Positions 5,801 to 7,949 of a stretch of 7,949 nt of DNA are shown here, piece after piece. Every line of letters starts with the position of its first letter. Position 1 is the stretch's first letter. Below the pieces are notes generated by a model. That model was not told the origin of the DNA, did not search any database, and saw nothing but the letters and a program-made list of their open reading frames with translations. Where the stretch lies: assembly GCA_946538475.1 (NCBI GenBank), contig CAMNGN010000087.1, positions 1 through 7,949 of the forward strand, in the 5' to 3' direction. This DNA comes from an uncultured Blautia sp. Its GTDB lineage: Bacteria > Bacillota > Clostridia > Lachnospirales > Lachnospiraceae. Both the position numbers and the translations under genes were made by a program.

Positions 5801-7061
5801 AGTCATCAAGCCGGCTTCCATGAATCGTGTGATCTTTACCAAAGAGATGAAGAAGGATTACACTATCCTCTGCCCGCAGATGTCGCCGGTGCACTTCACT
5901 CTTCTGCAGGCTGCGTTCAACACTGCAGGGTATCATCTGGAAGTGCTGCCCAACGACAATAAAAACGCGGTCGATGTCGGACTTAAGTATGTCAACAACG
6001 ATGCATGCTATCCTTCGCTGATCGTCGTCGGCCAGATCATGGATGCGCTGCTTTCCGGCAAGTATGACCTGAATAAAGTCGCGGTCATCATCACACAGAC
6101 CGGCGGCGGATGCCGTGCTTCCAACTACATCGCGTTTATCCGTCGTGCGCTTACCAAAGCGGGGATGGAGCAGATTCCTGTAATTTCGCTTAACCTGAGC
6201 AAACTGGAAGGTAATCCGGGCTTTAAGCTCACCCTTCCGCTTGTCACCAGGATATGTTATGCCGCAGTGTTCGGAGATATTCTGATGAAATGTATCTATC
6301 GCATGCGTCCTTACGAGCTGGAAAAAGGCATCGTCAACCGCAGGCATAAAATATGGGAGAAGCGCTGCATTGACTTTCTGACAGGCAGCACACTCAGCCA
6401 CAGCAGATTCAAAAAGATCTGCCGCGAGATGGTCCGTGATTTTGACAATATTCCCATCAGTGAAGAGCGAAAACCGCGCGTCGGAATCGTCGGAGAGATC
6501 CTGGTCAAGTTCCTGCCCGCCGCAAACAATCACCTGGCAGAGCTTCTTGAGGCAGAAGGTGCCGAGGCTGTGGTCCCCGATCTGATCGATTTCATGAACT
6601 ACAGCTTCTATAACCAGAACTTTAAGGTAGAGAATCTGGGATTTAAGAAGAAAGCGGCGACTATCGCCAATATAGGCATAAAAACGATCGAGTGGCTCCG
6701 TGGGCCCGCAAACGAGGCGCTGGCCGCAAGCCGTCATTTCCGCCCGACCGAGGATATCCGTGATCTGGCAAAGATGGCTTCACCTATCGTTTCTACCGGT
6801 AATATGACCGGTGAGGGATGGTTCCTGACCGGCGAGATGATGGAGCTGATCCATGCAGGTGTGCCGAATATCGTGTGTATCCAGCCGTTTGCGTGTCTGC
6901 CGAATCATATTGTGGGCAAAGGGGTTATCAAGGAAATTCGCCGGACGCATCCGGAAGCGAACATAGTCGCTATCGACTACGATCCGGGGGCGAGCGAGGT
7001 GAATCAATTGAACCGAATCAAGCTGATGCTATCAACTGCATATAAAAATCTTAATAAATAA
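2838..7061 (+). CDS. Giant fused acyl-CoA dehydratase activase-like protein (two ATPase domains plus reductase-type module)
   Basis: Predicted cytosolic iron-sulfur ATPase/reductase of the BadF/BadG/BcrA/HgdC superfamily; 1407 residues from ATG 2838. An in-frame ATG at 2751 adds 29 residues but lies inside the promoter; AGGAGG at 2820-2825 sits 12 bases before the chosen start. Activase domain 1 (about 3-255): phosphate loop DIGSTTVK (9-16), ELGGEDAK (101-108), Cys125 in CAGGTGSF, Cys164 in AARCGVF, VAFLGG (211-216). Activase domain 2 (about 319-577): DAGSTTTK (324-331), DIGGQDMK (419-426), Cys444, Cys483 in GTRCTVF, VVQGG (534-538). A cysteine cluster follows (605, 608, 612, 631), then a DUF2229/COG3580-COG3581-like region to the C-terminus with ESECYPAKLAHGH, NSFGCGLDAVTTDQV, DACYPS and TGGGCRASNY. 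In known relatives the activase uses ATP to push an electron at very low potential onto a partner; here both seem to be on one chain. No dehydratase, CoA-transferase or electron donor gene is adjacent, so substrate is unknown. Family placement is secure; function is not. Confidence 0.9.
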   Translation: MAHYTLGIDIGSTTVKIAILDDKEQLLFADYERHFANIQETLADLLSKAYDKLGELTLSPVITGSGGLTLANHLEVPFVQEVIAVSTALQKIAPQTDVAIELGGEDAKIIYFEGGNIEQRMNGICAGGTGSFIDQMASLLQTDASGLNEYARNYKALYPIAARCGVFAKTDIQPLINDGATKEDLAASIFQAVVNQTISGLACGKPIRGHVAFLGGPLHFLPELKQAFIRTLKLDDEHAITPENSHLFAAMGSAMNAKPEVSVSLTSMRDRLRNSIKLDFEVARMEPLFTSEEDLAAFRKRQSAYKVATADLSTYSGNCYLGIDAGSTTTKTALISEDGKLLYSFYSNNNGNPLKTTIRSIQEIYSLLPEDARIVCSCSTGYGEALIKAALILDEGEVETVSHYYAAAFFDPQVDCILDIGGQDMKCIKIKNHTVDSVQLNEACSSGCGSFIETFAKSLNYSVQDFAQEALFAKHPIDLGTRCTVFMNSKVKQAQKEGAEVSDISAGLAYSVIKNALYKVIKVSDASELGKHIVVQGGTFYNDAVLRSFERIAGCEAIRPDIAGIMGAFGAALIARERYEPGRQTTMLSIDKINELKYTTTMANCRGCTNSCRLTINRFSGGRQYISGNRCERGIGKEKNKDHIPNLFEYKYKRIFGYKPLQGDLAVRGKVGIPRVLNMFENYPFWHTFFTELRYEVILSPTSTRKIYELGIESIPSESECYPAKLAHGHITWLLRNGIRFIFYPCIPYEREEFPDAINHYNCPIVTSYAENIKNNVDELNDPAIDFRNPFLAFTSEEILTERLVKVFPELPENEVRSAARKAWAELLAAHADIQKKGEETLRYLDETGRRGIVLAGRPYHIDPEIHHGIPDLITSYGVAVFTEDSISHLAPVERPLRVNDQWMYHSRLYAAANYVKTRDDLDLIQLNSFGCGLDAVTTDQVYEILENSGKIYTCLKIDEVNNLGAARIRVRSLLAALRAKEKQEEKRVIKPASMNRVIFTKEMKKDYTILCPQMSPVHFTLLQAAFNTAGYHLEVLPNDNKNAVDVGLKYVNNDACYPSLIVVGQIMDALLSGKYDLNKVAVIITQTGGGCRASNYIAFIRRALTKAGMEQIPVISLNLSKLEGNPGFKLTLPLVTRICYAAVFGDILMKCIYRMRPYELEKGIVNRRHKIWEKRCIDFLTGSTLSHSRFKKICREMVRDFDNIPISEERKPRVGIVGEILVKFLPAANNHLAELLEAEGAEAVVPDLIDFMNYSFYNQNFKVENLGFKKKAATIANIGIKTIEWLRGPANEALAASRHFRPTEDIRDLAKMASPIVSTGNMTGEGWFLTGEMMELIHAGVPNIVCIQPFACLPNHIVGKGVIKEIRRTHPEANIVAIDYDPGASEVNQLNRIKLMLSTAYKNLNK

Positions 7062-7065
7062 AAGG

Positions 7066-7159
7066 CAAGACAGGGGACGGTTCTCTGTCTTACGATTGGT
7101 ATGAACAGGATATAGTTTCTGTTTGACAATCGTAAGACAGAGAACCGTCCCCTGTCTTG
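7066..7159. repeat. REPIN-like double palindrome, probably also a bidirectional terminator
   Basis: Two perfect 33-base inverted arms (7066-7098 and 7127-7159) flank a 28-base centre. Each arm contains its own hairpin, AAGACAG / CTGTCTT with an 11-base loop holding GGGACGGTTCT (7067-7091; mirrored at 7134-7158). The centre has a further 6-base-pair hairpin (7103-7108 with 7119-7124). This is the architecture of a REPIN: two REP palindromes in opposite orientation. From memory, GACAGGGGACGG-type palindromes recur in Clostridia genomes near IS200-like (Y1_Tnp/RAYT) transposase genes; I could not check this. It lies between two convergent genes. The minus-strand side is followed by TTTTATTTATT and the plus side by TTGTTTAT, so it could terminate both transcripts. 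No transposase is encoded in the window. Confidence 0.85.
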
Positions 7160-7160
7160 T

Positions 7161-7949
7161 TTATCTTCTGAAACGGGAAGCTATCTTTACAAGATAGCTC
7201 CCGCCCGGGATCAGACGTAGTTCGTTGTCGGTTGGTTTGCTGATCAGGATGTACACGACGAAGTAGATTATCACGGCAAGGAGCACGGAGATTCCCAGGC
7301 TGATCACGTTGGAGTGGGTCAGCATATGCATGCCGTAGTATACGCCGCCTGCCACGGCTGCCATCGGGATTGAGGCTGCCAGGGGGATAATGTAGGCTTT
7401 CATCCAGGGGTTGCGATAGCCCAGATATTTTCGCACGGACAGTTCGTTAAGCACGCACATCACGATCGCGTAGACGATCATTGCGATGACGATGCTGTAG
7501 ATCCCCAGATTGGTAAAGTTGAGAAGCAGCACCATCGCCACCATGTCCGCCGCCAGTGAGATCGCCGCGTGGATCATCGGAAGATTCGGTTTGCCGATCG
7601 CCTGAAGGACGCCGTTCGTGATGTTGGAGTTGCCGTTCAGGATGACGGTGACAGCCCCCAGGATCAGAAGATTTCCCGCAACACCGTTGCTGCCGCGGAA
7701 GATCAGGCTTGTCACGGGCTGAGAGAGAACCGCCAGACCGATCGCCGAGGGAATAGAGATGATCATACTGATCCATGTTGCCCTGTCGATCTTTGTGCAG
7801 GCCAGATCGATATCTCCCTTCGCGTAATGCGCCGAGACTTCGGGAAGCATCGATGTGGGGGCTGTCGACGCAAGCGTAAGCGGGATGTTGATGAGTGTGC
7901 CGAAATATCCGAACTCGGCATACATGGTCTGCAGCAGATCCTGGTCCAT
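7161..7949 (-). CDS. SpoVB/MATE-type oligosaccharide or lipid flippase, C-terminal half only
   Basis: Polytopic membrane protein of the MOP (multidrug/oligosaccharidyl-lipid/polysaccharide) flippase superfamily, which moves lipid-linked sugars across the cytoplasmic membrane; closest in feel to stage V sporulation protein B and polysaccharide-synthesis flippases. The 262 visible residues run to the window edge. The ATG at 7949-7947 is probably internal, since family members are about 500-550 residues. Hydrophobic segments are at about 15-35, 58-83, 93-116, 125-144, 147-168, 184-209 and 215-236, followed by a basic tail ending in SRFRR. Family-like sequence includes YFGTLINIPLTLASTAPTSM (15-34), PEVSAHYAKGD (36-46) and VLQAIGKPN (114-122). 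It converges with the giant activase gene, the REPIN-like element lying directly after its stop codon. Superfamily is secure; the exact substrate (peptidoglycan precursor, capsule or other glycan) cannot be told. Confidence 0.88.
   Translation of the reverse strand: MDQDLLQTMYAEFGYFGTLINIPLTLASTAPTSMLPEVSAHYAKGDIDLACTKIDRATWISMIISIPSAIGLAVLSQPVTSLIFRGSNGVAGNLLILGAVTVILNGNSNITNGVLQAIGKPNLPMIHAAISLAADMVAMVLLLNFTNLGIYSIVIAMIVYAIVMCVLNELSVRKYLGYRNPWMKAYIIPLAASIPMAAVAGGVYYGMHMLTHSNVISLGISVLLAVIIYFVVYILISKPTDNELRLIPGGSYLVKIASRFRR

Noticed and set aside
4173..6737. Long antisense open stretch inside the giant gene (two minus-strand ORFs of 460 and 393 codons separated by one stop)
   Set aside because: The antisense codons are in register with the sense codons, so stops appear only where the sense gene uses TTA, CTA or TCA, which are rare here; the single break at 5556-5558 is a sense TCA (Ser907). 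The antisense translations have no recognisable motifs and no ribosome binding site was seen. They are shadows of codon bias.

Overview
The window looks like chromosomal DNA of an anaerobic, low-to-mid GC Gram-positive of the class Clostridia, most likely a Lachnospiraceae-type gut bacterium. The grounds are protein-level only: strong AGGAGG-type ribosome binding sites, sigma-A-like promoters, a SpoVB-type flippase, and a giant fused 2-hydroxyacyl-CoA dehydratase activase-like protein of a kind known mainly from anaerobic Firmicutes. No search was run, so the taxon is an inference.

Layout. The left third lies on the minus strand and, read in transcription order (right to left), holds tgt (tRNA-guanine transglycosylase, 2599-1442), yajC (Sec accessory subunit, 1312-980), a clear Rho-independent terminator (956-918), then serC (phosphoserine aminotransferase, from 794 and running off the left edge) behind its own promoter. 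A 238-base intergenic region (2600-2837) carries two face-to-face sigma-A-type promoters, one for tgt leftwards and one for the giant gene rightwards. The centre is one 1407-residue plus-strand gene (2838-7061). It holds two ASKHA ATPase/activase domains in tandem, a cysteine-rich linker and a long C-terminal module of the dehydratase/reductase type. A 94-base REPIN-like double palindrome (7066-7159) fills almost the whole gap to the last gene, the convergent, partial 3' half of an oligosaccharide/lipid flippase of the SpoVB/MATE-like superfamily (7949-7161).

How the genes relate. serC, yajC and tgt are housekeeping genes for serine/pyridoxal phosphate metabolism, protein export and queuosine tRNA modification. 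They are neighbours rather than a pathway; tgt-yajC adjacency is common in bacteria, but here yajC is followed by a terminator and serC instead of secD/secF. The giant protein appears to be a self-contained ATP-driven low-potential electron transfer machine (activator and acceptor on one chain) without any substrate-specific partner gene in the window, so its substrate is unknown. It and the REPIN-like element are the two items most worth following up.
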